From JAGVJT01 sp964471225 (GTDB taxonomy: Bacteria > Pseudomonadota > Gammaproteobacteria > Legionellales > Legionellaceae): a stretch of 64,000 nt of DNA. A program made the translations under genes and the position numbers. Shown here one piece after another: positions 1 through 8,509 of this stretch (position 1 is its first letter; every line of letters starts with the position of its first letter). The DNA is taken from positions 1 to 64,000 of the forward strand of contig CAYYEZ010000042.1 in assembly GCA_964471225.1 (NCBI GenBank). The letters run 5' to 3'. Under the pieces are notes generated by a model. That model worked only from the letters and a program-made list of their open reading frames with translations, had not been told where the DNA came from and made no database searches.

Positions 1-989
1 TGTCGCGATAAAACGACTGTTGCATCCAAGTGAGCAAACGTTGTTGCAGGTGACGGGTCAGTCAAGTCATCTGCAGGGACATATACTGCTTGAATCGATG
101 TAATCGAACCTGTTTTTGTAGAAGTGATTCGCTCTTGTAACGTACCCATCTCTTCAGCTAATGTTGGCTGATAACCTACTGCAGAAGGCATACGGCCTAA
201 GAGTGCGGATACTTCCACCCCAGCTAAGGTATAACGATAAATATTGTCAACGAAGAATAACACATCACGGCCTTCGTCACGGAATTTCTCAGCCATGGTT
301 AAACCAGTCAACGCAACACGCAAACGGTTACCTGGTGGCTCATTCATCTGACCATAAACAAGAGATACTTTATCCAAGACATTCGAGTCTTTCATTTCAT
401 GATAGAAGTCGTTACCTTCCCGTGTACGCTCACCCACACCGGCAAATACAGAGTAACCACTGTGCTCAATCGCAATATTTCGAATCAACTCCATCATGTT
501 GACTGTTTTACCTACGCCAGCACCACCGAAAAGACCGACTTTACCACCTTTAGCAAATGGGCAAAGTAAGTCAATCACTTTAATTCCAGTTTCAAGCAAT
601 TCTTGACTGCCTGCTTGCTCTTCATAACTAGGTGCTTTTCTATGAATAGACCAGTACTCATCAGAACCGATGTCACCCGCGTTATCGACAGGATGACCTA
701 ACACGTTCATGATACGACCCAGTGTTTTCTTACCCACAGGCACTTGAATGGGATTTCCTGTATTTTCGACTTTAATTCCTCTTTTTAAACCGTCAGTCGT
801 ACCCATCGCAATTGTACGCACAACACCATCACCGAGCTGTTGCTGAACTTCAAACACAAGATGTCCATCAATTTCATGTAGTGCATCATACACTTTAGGT
901 ACGTCGTGACGAGGAAACTCGACGTCCACAACCGCACCAATTACTTGAACAACCTCACCTATTACTCGCATCGTTGATTCTACGCTCAT
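1..989 (-). CDS. atpD: ATP synthase F1 subunit beta (partial)
   Basis: Catalytic beta subunit of F1Fo ATP synthase; it binds ATP/ADP and makes ATP on the cytoplasmic face of the inner membrane. About 329 N-terminal residues are present and the gene runs off the left edge. The start MSVESTMRVIGEVVQV is followed by the P-loop GGAGVGKT and the family stretches GERTREGNDF and YGQMNEPPG. It is the last visible gene of the atp operon, directly downstream of atpG, which is the normal gammaproteobacterial order; atpC would lie outside the window. Confidence 0.97.
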   Translation of the reverse strand, partial: MSVESTMRVIGEVVQVIGAVVDVEFPRHDVPKVYDALHEIDGHLVFEVQQQLGDGVVRTIAMGTTDGLKRGIKVENTGNPIQVPVGKKTLGRIMNVLGHPVDNAGDIGSDEYWSIHRKAPSYEEQAGSQELLETGIKVIDLLCPFAKGGKVGLFGGAGVGKTVNMMELIRNIAIEHSGYSVFAGVGERTREGNDFYHEMKDSNVLDKVSLVYGQMNEPPGNRLRVALTGLTMAEKFRDEGRDVLFFVDNIYRYTLAGVEVSALLGRMPSAVGYQPTLAEEMGTLQERITSTKTGSITSIQAVYVPADDLTDPSPATTFAHLDATVVLSR

Positions 990-1001
990 CGTATACCCTC
1001 T

Positions 1002-1868
1002 TTATATTGCGTCCGCACCACCGACAATCTCTGCCAATTCTTGTGTAATGGCCGCTTGTCGCGCTTTGTTATACGCCAATTGAAATGTTTTAATTAACTC
1101 GCCTGCATTATCCGTAGCACTCTTCATCGCGATCATTTTTGCAGCTTGTTCGCATGCAATGTTTTCGACCACAGCTTGATAGACTTGAAGCTCCATGTAA
1201 CGTGTCAACAAGCTCGAAATAAGATCTCTCGGCTCTGGCTCATAAATATAATCCCAGTGATGCCCCATCGCCTTACTGTCGTGCTCATCGCGAGGCAACG
1301 GTAATAGTTGCTTCACTCGAGGCTTTTGCGTCATTGTGTTGACAAATTCGTTATACACAATATGTAAAGCATCAAGCTCGCCTGATTCAAACGCATCAAG
1401 CATCACTCTGACAGAGCCAACAAGATCTTGGACACCCGGTGTATCGCCTATTTGCTCGACTGAGGCTAAGATTTTGCCGCCAACACGCTTAAAAAAAGCT
1501 TGTCCTTTTCGACCAATCACACATAGCTTGATCTCATGTCCTTCTGCGCGCCAAGCACGGATTTGATTCAGAGTGTCTCGAAACAAGTTGACGTTTAATC
1601 CACCACACAAACCACGATCGGTTGTCACCACAATCACACCGACGCTTTTAATCGGTCGCTCTACCATAAAAGGATGGCGATACTCTGCATGCGCACGAGC
1701 CAAATGCTTCACAACATCATAAATCTTTGTGGCATAAGGCTTAGATGCGCGCATACGCTCTTGTGTTTTGCGCATCTTACTTGCCGCAACCATTTCCATC
1801 GCTCGCGTGATTTTCTGCGTATTTTTAATGCTCGCAATCTTTGAGCGAATCTCTTTTGCTCCAGCCAT
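1002..1868 (-). CDS. atpG: ATP synthase F1 subunit gamma
   Basis: Central rotor stalk of F1, coupling c-ring rotation to catalysis. 288 aa, the usual length. The N-terminal helix (MAGAKEIRSKIASIKNTQKI, with AMEMVAASKMRK following) and the C-terminal helix ending in the QAAITQELAEIVGGA type of sequence form the coiled-coil shaft, and both are intact. TTDRGLCGGLN is the family signature. It sits between atpA and atpD with short gaps, so it is translated from the same polycistronic message. Confidence 0.97.
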   Translation of the reverse strand: MAGAKEIRSKIASIKNTQKITRAMEMVAASKMRKTQERMRASKPYATKIYDVVKHLARAHAEYRHPFMVERPIKSVGVIVVTTDRGLCGGLNVNLFRDTLNQIRAWRAEGHEIKLCVIGRKGQAFFKRVGGKILASVEQIGDTPGVQDLVGSVRVMLDAFESGELDALHIVYNEFVNTMTQKPRVKQLLPLPRDEHDSKAMGHHWDYIYEPEPRDLISSLLTRYMELQVYQAVVENIACEQAAKMIAMKSATDNAGELIKTFQLAYNKARQAAITQELAEIVGGADAI

Positions 1869-1891
1869 AGCTGCTCTACCTCAAGTTGTGC

Positions 1892-3445
1892 TTACCAGCT
1901 GCCCGTGCGTTTAAACTCATCCACAGCAGCCTTTAACGCCTTCTCAATAGACTCATCATAATTACCTGTTTCATTGATTGTCTTCAATAAATCAGCATGT
2001 TGAGTATGCATTACACTACGTAGTGTCGTTTCGAATGCACCGACTTCGGCAACAGGGATATCATCTAAATAGCCTTTTTCAGCAATAAATAACGATACAG
2101 CCATATCTGCCACTGAGAATGGATTGTACTGCTTTTGCTTCATGAGCTCAGTAATACGTTGACCACGCTCTAGCTGCTTACGTGTTGCGTCATCTAAATC
2201 AGAAGCAAATTGAGAAAACGCTTCTAGCTCTCTAAATTGTGCGAGCGCTAAACGCGTACCACCACCCAATTTTTTCATGATTTTTGTTTGAGCAGCACCA
2301 CCCACACGCGATACAGACAAGCCTGTATTAATCGCAGGTCGGACACCCGAGTTGAATAAATCAACATCCAAGAATATTTGTCCGTCGGTAATCGAAATCA
2401 CGTTTGTAGGTACGAATGCAGAAACGTCACCTGCTTGCGTCTCAATAATTGGAAGAGCCGTCAATGATCCTGTTTTGCCTTTGACTTCACCTTTAGTCAA
2501 TAGCTCAACATATTCAGCACTAATCCGCGCAGCACGCTCCAAAAGACGAGAGTGTAAATAGAAAATATCCCCAGGATAGGCTTCACGACCCGGTGGACGA
2601 CGCAGCAATAATGAAATTTGTCGATAAGCCCAGGCTTGTTTTGTTAAATCATCATAAACGATCAATGCATCTTCACCACGCTCCATGAAGTATTCACCCA
2701 TAGAACAACCAGAGTAAGGTGCAATGAATTGCAAAGCAGCTGAATCTGCAGCACTTGCTACGACAACAATTGTGTGTTTTAGTGCATCATGCTCTTCGAG
2801 CTTGCGTACAATTGCCGCAATCGAAGAAGCTTTCTGACCAATTGCAACATACACGCAAATCACACCAGTGCCTTTTTGGTTGATGATAGCATCGATGGCA
2901 ATCGCAGTTTTCCCAGTCTGTCTGTCACCGATAATCAACTCACGCTGACCTCGACCTACAGGAATCATCGCATCAACAGCTTTCAATCCTGTTTGAACAG
3001 GCTGGCTTACTGATTGACGCTCAATCACACCAGGCGCTACTTTTTCTATAGGAGACAAACGCTCTGCATCAATCGGACCTTTGCCGTCTAAAGGATTACC
3101 TAAAGCATCAACCACTCGACCCAAAAGTGCACGACCAACAGGCACCTCTAAAATACGACCTGTACAGCGACCTTTTTGCCCTTCAGACAAACCAGAAGCA
3201 TCGCCCAAAATAACCACAGCAACACAGTCTCTCTCTAAGTTCAGTGCAAGACCGTAAACTTGATTATTAAATTCAATCATTTCGCCTTGCATGACATCAT
3301 CAAGGCCTTCTAGTGTTGCAATACCATCTTTTAAACTAACAATCGTACCTTCATTACGCGAATCTGAAACGATCTTAAATTGCTCGATCTTTTGTCTGAT
3401 AAGTTCGCTAATCTCAGAAGGATTTAATGCTATGGATTGTGACAT
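1892..3445 (-). CDS. atpA: ATP synthase F1 subunit alpha
   Basis: Non-catalytic nucleotide-binding subunit of F1. P-loop GDRQTGKTA and the C-terminal signature near SVSRVGGAAQ are intact. I prefer the start MSQSIALNPSE (517 aa) to an in-frame ATG 9 nt upstream, because the GAGAGG ribosome-binding site is 9 nt from this ATG and abuts the upstream one. Part of the atp operon between atpH and atpG. Confidence 0.97.
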   Translation of the reverse strand: MSQSIALNPSEISELIRQKIEQFKIVSDSRNEGTIVSLKDGIATLEGLDDVMQGEMIEFNNQVYGLALNLERDCVAVVILGDASGLSEGQKGRCTGRILEVPVGRALLGRVVDALGNPLDGKGPIDAERLSPIEKVAPGVIERQSVSQPVQTGLKAVDAMIPVGRGQRELIIGDRQTGKTAIAIDAIINQKGTGVICVYVAIGQKASSIAAIVRKLEEHDALKHTIVVVASAADSAALQFIAPYSGCSMGEYFMERGEDALIVYDDLTKQAWAYRQISLLLRRPPGREAYPGDIFYLHSRLLERAARISAEYVELLTKGEVKGKTGSLTALPIIETQAGDVSAFVPTNVISITDGQIFLDVDLFNSGVRPAINTGLSVSRVGGAAQTKIMKKLGGGTRLALAQFRELEAFSQFASDLDDATRKQLERGQRITELMKQKQYNPFSVADMAVSLFIAEKGYLDDIPVAEVGAFETTLRSVMHTQHADLLKTINETGNYDESIEKALKAAVDEFKRTGSW

Positions 3446-3462
3446 GGAAACCATCCTCTCAA

Positions 3463-4008
3463 TTAAGCAGCTAAAGTCGCTGCCAGTTTTAACAGTTGAC
3501 CCTTCACTGAGGCATCAATAACTAAATGATGTGCACGAATGACAGCTCCCCCTAAAAGAGAGGCGTCAAGCTTCTCAGTCAAGGTGACGCTTCGATTGAG
3601 CTTTTGACTCAATGCGTCTGTTAAGCGCTGTTTTTGTTGCGACGTCAATGCTGTAAATGAACACACTTCCACCACGAGTGTTCGCTCACGATCTGCCTTC
3701 AATTTCTCATAGATTTCTGCAATCTCGGGCAATGCAAAAAGACGCTTATTCGCAAGTAACAAGTTGATAAACTCCGGCATATGCTTCGGTGTCGACTGCA
3801 TTATTTTTTTGCCAAGAGCGATCAGAATATCGGCTTGCGCCTCAACTTGTAGTGTAGGGTTTTTAAGTAGTGCAACCAGTGTTGCATCAGACATTAGCTG
3901 AGCAAAACTGGCTAAGCACGTCGACCACAAAGAGAGTTCACCTGCCGCTTCAGCATGTTCAAAAATTGCTTTTGCATAAGGTCTTGCAATACTTGTTTGG
4001 TTCGACAT
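3463..4008 (-). CDS. atpH: ATP synthase F1 subunit delta
   Basis: Delta subunit, which joins the peripheral stalk (b subunits) to the top of F1. 181 aa from MSNQTSIARPYAKAIF, the usual OSCP/delta N-terminus; the C-terminal part has the family pattern LLGGAVIRA...VIDASVKGQL. The start was chosen because GAAGAG lies 7 nt upstream; an in-frame ATG 15 nt further upstream would overlap atpF and has no better site. It starts 1 nt after the atpF stop codon, so translation is probably coupled. Confidence 0.95.
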   Translation of the reverse strand: MSNQTSIARPYAKAIFEHAEAAGELSLWSTCLASFAQLMSDATLVALLKNPTLQVEAQADILIALGKKIMQSTPKHMPEFINLLLANKRLFALPEIAEIYEKLKADRERTLVVEVCSFTALTSQQKQRLTDALSQKLNRSVTLTEKLDASLLGGAVIRAHHLVIDASVKGQLLKLAATLAA

Positions 4009-4009
4009 A

Positions 4010-4480
4010 TTAAATCTCTTCAATCAAGCTATCCATCAACGCCTGATTTTCTTTGTCGTTGATTTCGCGCTTTAAAATTTTCTCAGCACACAGAACAGCC
4101 AACTCAGCAACCTGCTTGCGTAAAGACTCACGCGCCTGGCCAATCTCTTGGGCCAGCTGCTCAGAGGCAACTCTCGCCGTACGCTGCACCTCTACTCGGG
4201 CTTCCTCTTTTGCTTCTTCAATCAAAAGAGAGGCTCTGTGATGTGCTTTTTCAATGATATCGGCAGCGTCTACTTTTGCTTTTTTCAGCTCATCTTTTGC
4301 GCGCTGTTGTGCAAGCTCAAGCTCACGGCGACCGCGCTCAGCAGCAGCGAGTCCGTCTGCGATTTTATTTTGCCGCTCTTCTAACGCTTTCGTTAGTGGA
4401 GGCCAAACAAAAGTCATTGTAAACCAGACAAATGCGGCAAAAACAAGCATTTGAACAATCAGTGTGATATTAATGTCCAC
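4010..4480 (-). CDS. atpF: ATP synthase Fo subunit b
   Basis: Peripheral-stalk subunit. 156 aa, matching the normal length of bacterial b. One N-terminal membrane helix (about residues 5-25, ending near FVWPPL) is followed by a long charged helix rich in Ala, Glu, Lys and Arg that dimerises as the stator coiled coil. The phrase FVWPPLTKALEERQNKIADGL is typical of gammaproteobacterial AtpF. Located between atpE and atpH. Confidence 0.96.
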   Translation of the reverse strand: MDINITLIVQMLVFAAFVWFTMTFVWPPLTKALEERQNKIADGLAAAERGRRELELAQQRAKDELKKAKVDAADIIEKAHHRASLLIEEAKEEARVEVQRTARVASEQLAQEIGQARESLRKQVAELAVLCAEKILKREINDKENQALMDSLIEEI

Positions 4481-4527
4481 CGTTTATTTCTCCCATAACG
4501 ACGACTAGGAACGTACTTCCTGTAATC

Positions 4528-4797
4528 TTATAAACCACTGATGAATGGGTTAGCAAACGTAAAGAACAATGCAATACCAACACCAATCATGGTTACCGCA
4601 TCAAGCAAACCTGCGACGATAAACATTTTAACCTGAAGCATAGGCACCATCTCAGGCTGTCTTGCAGCACCTTCCAAAAATTTACCACCTAAAAGACCAA
4701 ACCCGATCGCAGTTCCCAAGGCACCTAAGCCAATCAGCAATGCTACGGCAATGACCGTCATACTCTGAACTTGTGCTATTAAATTAACTGCTTGCAT
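4528..4797 (-). CDS. atpE: ATP synthase Fo subunit c
   Basis: Proteolipid of the rotating c-ring. 89 aa with two membrane helices. The first contains the glycine-rich helix-packing stretch GLGALGTAIGFGLLGGKF. The loop ARQPEM is the F1-facing polar loop. The second helix carries the proton-binding acid in AGLLDAVTMIG, an Asp as in E. coli Asp61. There is no sign of the extra Na+-binding residues of sodium-type c subunits, so proton coupling is inferred. Confidence 0.97.
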   Translation of the reverse strand: MQAVNLIAQVQSMTVIAVALLIGLGALGTAIGFGLLGGKFLEGAARQPEMVPMLQVKMFIVAGLLDAVTMIGVGIALFFTFANPFISGL

Positions 4798-4846
4798 ACC
4801 ATTCCCCTATTTGTTAATTAAAAACGATTAAACTGACCATATCATA

Positions 4847-5683
4847 CTAATGCGTTTCGTGGTCCTCATGTGCCAAGCTCAAATATACAATCGTTAAGAC
4901 CATAAAGATAAAAGCTTGTAAGGTAATGACCAAGATATGGAAAATAGACCAACCCAAGGCCAATAAAAACTGTGCAAAAGTCAACGCGGCACCAGAAGCA
5001 GAAAGACTTGGGCTAGCGTTTAGCGTAAAAAGAGCAATCAATATAAAAATCAACTCACCTGCGTACAAGTTTCCGAAAAGCCGCAGCGCTAAAGAAATCG
5101 GTCTTGATAGCAATGTGACAGATTCTAACAGAAAATTAAAAGGAATAGCCAAAGGATGATTGAATGGATTCAGTGTAAGCTCTTTTGTAAAGCCTTTCAC
5201 CCCTTTGATTTTAATACTGTAAAACAAAATCAACAAAAAGACAGAAATAGACATTCCGAAAGTTAGATTTAAGTCAGTAGTTGGAACAACTTTCAGATGA
5301 TGAAACCCTAACGCATTCGCAACGATAGGCAATACATCAACGGGCAAAATATCCATAAAGTTCATGAAAAAGACCCATAAAAAAATCGTCAGCGCCAAAG
5401 GCCCAATTAGTTTACTGTGTCCGTGGAAGCAATCATTAACCTGTGCATTCGCAAAATCCAGCATTGTTTCCGCAATATTTTGCATTTTACCAGGAACACC
5501 TGTTGTCACTTTACGAGCACAGACATACATAAAGCCCAACACAGTCATGCCCAACAGTAGAGAGAAAAATACTGTATCTAAATTAAGCGTCCAGAAACCA
5601 CCTTTTGAACCTAGCTCCATCGTCTTTAAATTCAACGTCAAATAGGTCAAATGGTGCTTGATATATTCAGTACTCGATATCAT
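4847..5683 (-). CDS. atpB: ATP synthase Fo subunit a
   Basis: Stator membrane subunit providing the proton half-channels. 278 aa with five to six hydrophobic helices. The essential arginine lies in SLALRLFGNLYAGE, and the C-terminal helix has the ILVITLQAFIFMVLTIVYL pattern. Its start overlaps the atpI stop by 4 nt (ATGA), so the two are translationally coupled. Confidence 0.97.
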   Translation of the reverse strand: MISSTEYIKHHLTYLTLNLKTMELGSKGGFWTLNLDTVFFSLLLGMTVLGFMYVCARKVTTGVPGKMQNIAETMLDFANAQVNDCFHGHSKLIGPLALTIFLWVFFMNFMDILPVDVLPIVANALGFHHLKVVPTTDLNLTFGMSISVFLLILFYSIKIKGVKGFTKELTLNPFNHPLAIPFNFLLESVTLLSRPISLALRLFGNLYAGELIFILIALFTLNASPSLSASGAALTFAQFLLALGWSIFHILVITLQAFIFMVLTIVYLSLAHEDHETH

Positions 5684-6069
5684 TTGTCACACTCTCTCGT
5701 CACAAAAATCCACGGCGTTATCCAAACTGTGCATTGCACAATTATAAAGCTCGCCAAAAACACCCAGGCCACAACACACTTAAAAAAACAAAAAACAAAG
5801 GCAAAAAGCATGAAAGTTAACACAACCTTCAACGCTTCGCCACGATAAACGCGCTTTAAATACTGTTTTATGTGGATTGTTTTAAACTGCTTGAACATCA
5901 TCCACCCAAAACACGCATTAGGAATGACATAAACTAGGCCACCTAATACGACTGAGAGCACGCCGTTTAAGCCATAAGCAACGTCTGCGAAACGGGCCAT
6001 CACTAAAGTTATTATTAACTGGGCAACGACAAGTCGTTTTACACCGCTCAGGCCTTGTACGTTTTTCAC
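5680..6069 (-). CDS. atpI: ATP synthase subunit I
   Basis: Small membrane protein (129 aa, four predicted helices) encoded first in many atp operons; in studied species it helps c-ring assembly or Mg2+ supply and is not part of the finished enzyme. The start codon is GTG, preceded by AAGGTGA. The assignment rests on length, helix pattern, phrases such as LGGLVYVIPNACFGWMMF and the position at the head of the operon; sequence conservation in this family is weak. Confidence 0.88.
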   Translation of the reverse strand: MKNVQGLSGVKRLVVAQLIITLVMARFADVAYGLNGVLSVVLGGLVYVIPNACFGWMMFKQFKTIHIKQYLKRVYRGEALKVVLTFMLFAFVFCFFKCVVAWVFLASFIIVQCTVWITPWIFVTRECDK

Positions 6070-6094
6070 AAAGTCACCTTAATCTTCGGCGCGG

Positions 6095-6123
6095 ATTATA
6101 GAGGAATCGCACCAAAGACGCAA
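6095..6123 (-). promoter_or_regulatory. Sigma70 promoter of the atp operon
   Basis: On the minus strand: TTGCGT (6118-6123), a 17-nt spacer, then a perfect TATAAT (6095-6100). This predicts a transcript start near 6088 and a leader of about 20 nt before the GTG of atpI. Confidence 0.8.
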
Positions 6124-6144
6124 CGATTTGCTACCAAATTTAAC

Positions 6145-6174
6145 TTGACAGAAATTGACACTAATTTATAGTAT
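6145..6174 (+). promoter_or_regulatory. Promoter of the KAS-lpxD-polA operon
   Basis: Perfect TTGACA at 6145-6150 followed by TATAGT (16-nt spacer) or TAGTAT (18-nt spacer). It is divergent from the atp promoter, with about 20 bp between the two -35 boxes. A GAGAGG ribosome-binding site precedes the ATG at 6220. Confidence 0.7.
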
Positions 6175-6219
6175 GGACTACGAACGCAGACGCGATACCG
6201 GGGTGAGAGAGGATAGTGC

Positions 6220-7443
6220 ATGAAAAATCGTGTTGTAATTACAGGCATGGGGATAACCTCATCTATCGGTAACGGCTTATCAGACTTCTGGCAAGCAGCC
6301 TCCCAAGGTGAGTGTGGTATTCAGAAAATCCAATCCTATGACCCGTCTTGCTATACAACTCAGATTGCCGCTGAAATTCGTAATTTACCACTTGATCATC
6401 TGCCCGAATTCGACAAACCAAAGCGCTATCCTCGTGTAGCCCAATATGCTTTGTACTGCGCGCACGCAGCCATTACACAATCCGGCCTGAGTAAAGATGA
6501 GTTATCAAATGCAGCCACTTATATCGGTACAAGTTTAGGTGGCGCACCTGAGCTTGAAGGCGCTTACAAAACTTTTTATGCAGAAGGCTGGAGAAAAATA
6601 CCTGCTCTGACAGTGATTCGCGGTATGCCTAATTCTGTAGCCAATCATGTCGCGATTGCTTTTGGACTCGGCGGGCCAAATTCCACCATTTCTAACGCTT
6701 GTGTTTCTTCTGCTGAAGCAATTGGCAATGCTTATCAACAAATCGCTTCTGGTAGATTAAGCGTCGCTTTATGCGGTGGCACAGAGTCTCTCGTTTGGGA
6801 AACTATTATGGCAGCTTGGTGTAAATTACGCGTGATGTCAACACGCAATGAAACACCTCAACAAGCCTGTCGTCCATTCGATAAAACACGAGACGGAATG
6901 GTTATGGCAGATGGGGCTGGGCTGCTTATTCTAGAAGACTATGAGCATGCAAAAGCACGTGGAGCTAAAATTTATGCGGAAATTTTAGGTTTTGGTGCAA
7001 GCTGTGATGCTTATCATGTGACAGCCCCGCACAGCGCAGGACAAGCACGAGCGATCGCATCAGCTTTAGATGACGCACGTGTTTCAGTCAATGATATCCA
7101 ATATATCAGTGCCCACGGAACAGGAACTCTGTTGAATGATCTAACAGAAACAGAAACGATCAAGCAAGTCTTTGGGCAACGCGCTTATGATATTCCGATC
7201 ACAGCACAAAAATCCATGACAGGCCATCCGATTGGTGCTGCAGGAGCCATGGAAATTATTGCGACGGTACTCAGTATGCAACATGAAATATTACTACCTA
7301 CCATCAATCTGGAAACACCCGACGAACAGTGCGACCTTGACTATGTCCCGAATCATGCACGACCTGTCGCCGTAGACATTGCTTTGTCTAATCACTTTGC
7401 TTTCGGTGGCGCAAATGCCGCAATTGTTTTAAGAAAATTTTAA
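6220..7443 (+). CDS. Beta-ketoacyl-ACP synthase II-type condensing enzyme
   Basis: Thiolase-fold enzyme that condenses malonyl-ACP with an acyl group. 407 aa, the usual FabF length. The Cys-His-His set is present: Cys161 in NACVSSAEAI, His299 in SAHGTGT and His336 in TGHPIGAAGA, together with Lys331; the C-terminal FGGANAAIVLRKF is typical. No acyl-carrier protein, fabG or fabD gene lies next to it, so this is not the main fab cluster. It heads an operon with lpxD, suggesting a role in supplying acyl chains for lipid A or in general type II synthesis. FabF-like, but whether it is the housekeeping FabF or a paralogue cannot be told from the window. Confidence 0.93.
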   Translation: MKNRVVITGMGITSSIGNGLSDFWQAASQGECGIQKIQSYDPSCYTTQIAAEIRNLPLDHLPEFDKPKRYPRVAQYALYCAHAAITQSGLSKDELSNAATYIGTSLGGAPELEGAYKTFYAEGWRKIPALTVIRGMPNSVANHVAIAFGLGGPNSTISNACVSSAEAIGNAYQQIASGRLSVALCGGTESLVWETIMAAWCKLRVMSTRNETPQQACRPFDKTRDGMVMADGAGLLILEDYEHAKARGAKIYAEILGFGASCDAYHVTAPHSAGQARAIASALDDARVSVNDIQYISAHGTGTLLNDLTETETIKQVFGQRAYDIPITAQKSMTGHPIGAAGAMEIIATVLSMQHEILLPTINLETPDEQCDLDYVPNHARPVAVDIALSNHFAFGGANAAIVLRKF

Positions 7444-7455
7444 TGAGATTCCCCC

Positions 7456-8505
7456 ATGAATACGTCCCTCGATGAAATCGCAAAACTTATCCACGGCCAA
7501 GTTATAGGTGATGGGAAGACAAAAATTTTCGCACTTTCGCCTATTGATGACATCGCCGTTAACGCGCTCATTTTTGCAGAGGGTGATGATAATATTTTAC
7601 GTGCTGAGAACTCTCCTGCAGCAGCAGTCATTGTCAGCAAACCACACCCTGGGTTGACTAAGCCTATCATTCAAGTACCCAACCCTTTTCACGCTTTTAT
7701 CCAGTTACTCAGTCACTTTTATCCACCCAAAATGCCTGAAATCGGCGTTCATCCAACTGCAGTCATTGCGTCAGATGTCGTACTTGGGAAAGACGTCTCT
7801 ATTGGCCCTTATGTCATCATTAACAGCCAGAGCGAAATCGGCGATCATAGCGTCATCAAAGGACACGTGCATATCGGACACAACGTCAGCATTGGTAAAA
7901 ATACAATGATTCATCCACACGTCTGTGTCTACGACAATTGCCAAATCGGCGATCATGTCACTATTCATGCCTCGACAGTCATCGGCTCGGATGGTTTTGG
8001 CTACACACTCGCCGATGGACAACATATGAAAGTCCCTCATGTGGGGCACGTTATCATCGCAGATCACGTTGAAATTGGAGCAAACACTGTCATCGATCGT
8101 GCGACAATTGGCGCAACAATCATTGGTGAAGGCACTAAAATAGATAACCTGGTTCAAATCGCACACTCCGTAAAACTAGGGAAACATAACATTTTATGCG
8201 CATTTACGGGCATTGCGGGCAGCGCAACCAGTGGAGATCACGTCATTTTTGCAGCAAATGTGGGTGTGAGTGATCACGTCACTATCGATGATGGTGTCAT
8301 TCTAGGTGCTCGTGCAGGAGTCCCTCCTAAAAAACATTTGCGACAAGGTAATATTTACTTAGGGAATCCAGCAAGACCTCGTGATAAAGCGATCGAGCAA
8401 GAGCTAGCCACAACCCGTATTCCTATGATGCGCAAAAACATAAAACAGCTAAATGATAAAGTGAACCAATTATTCGCACGTCTTGAGACTGCCAAAGAGG
8501 AATGA
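7456..8505 (+). CDS. lpxD: UDP-3-O-acylglucosamine N-acyltransferase
   Basis: Transfers a 3-hydroxyacyl chain from ACP to the 2-amine of UDP-3-O-acylglucosamine, the third step of lipid A synthesis. 349 aa. The N-terminal uridine-binding domain (about 1-100) is followed by a left-handed beta-helix made of hexapeptide repeats (from about 105; for example IGDHSVIKGHVHIGHNVSIG) and a C-terminal helix. The catalytic-histidine region is near GDHSVIKGHVHIGHN and VQIAHSVKLG. It starts 12 nt after the KAS gene, with a weak ribosome-binding site, consistent with co-translation. Confidence 0.97.
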   Translation: MNTSLDEIAKLIHGQVIGDGKTKIFALSPIDDIAVNALIFAEGDDNILRAENSPAAAVIVSKPHPGLTKPIIQVPNPFHAFIQLLSHFYPPKMPEIGVHPTAVIASDVVLGKDVSIGPYVIINSQSEIGDHSVIKGHVHIGHNVSIGKNTMIHPHVCVYDNCQIGDHVTIHASTVIGSDGFGYTLADGQHMKVPHVGHVIIADHVEIGANTVIDRATIGATIIGEGTKIDNLVQIAHSVKLGKHNILCAFTGIAGSATSGDHVIFAANVGVSDHVTIDDGVILGARAGVPPKKHLRQGNIYLGNPARPRDKAIEQELATTRIPMMRKNIKQLNDKVNQLFARLETAKEE

Positions 8506-8509
8506 ATTT

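Noticed and set aside
161..502. Plus-strand open frame of 113 codons
   Set aside because: Lies entirely within atpD on the other strand; no ribosome-binding site or family.
7771..8166. 131-codon minus-strand frame
   Set aside because: Mirror of the hexapeptide repeat region of lpxD, whose periodic codons leave the opposite strand open.
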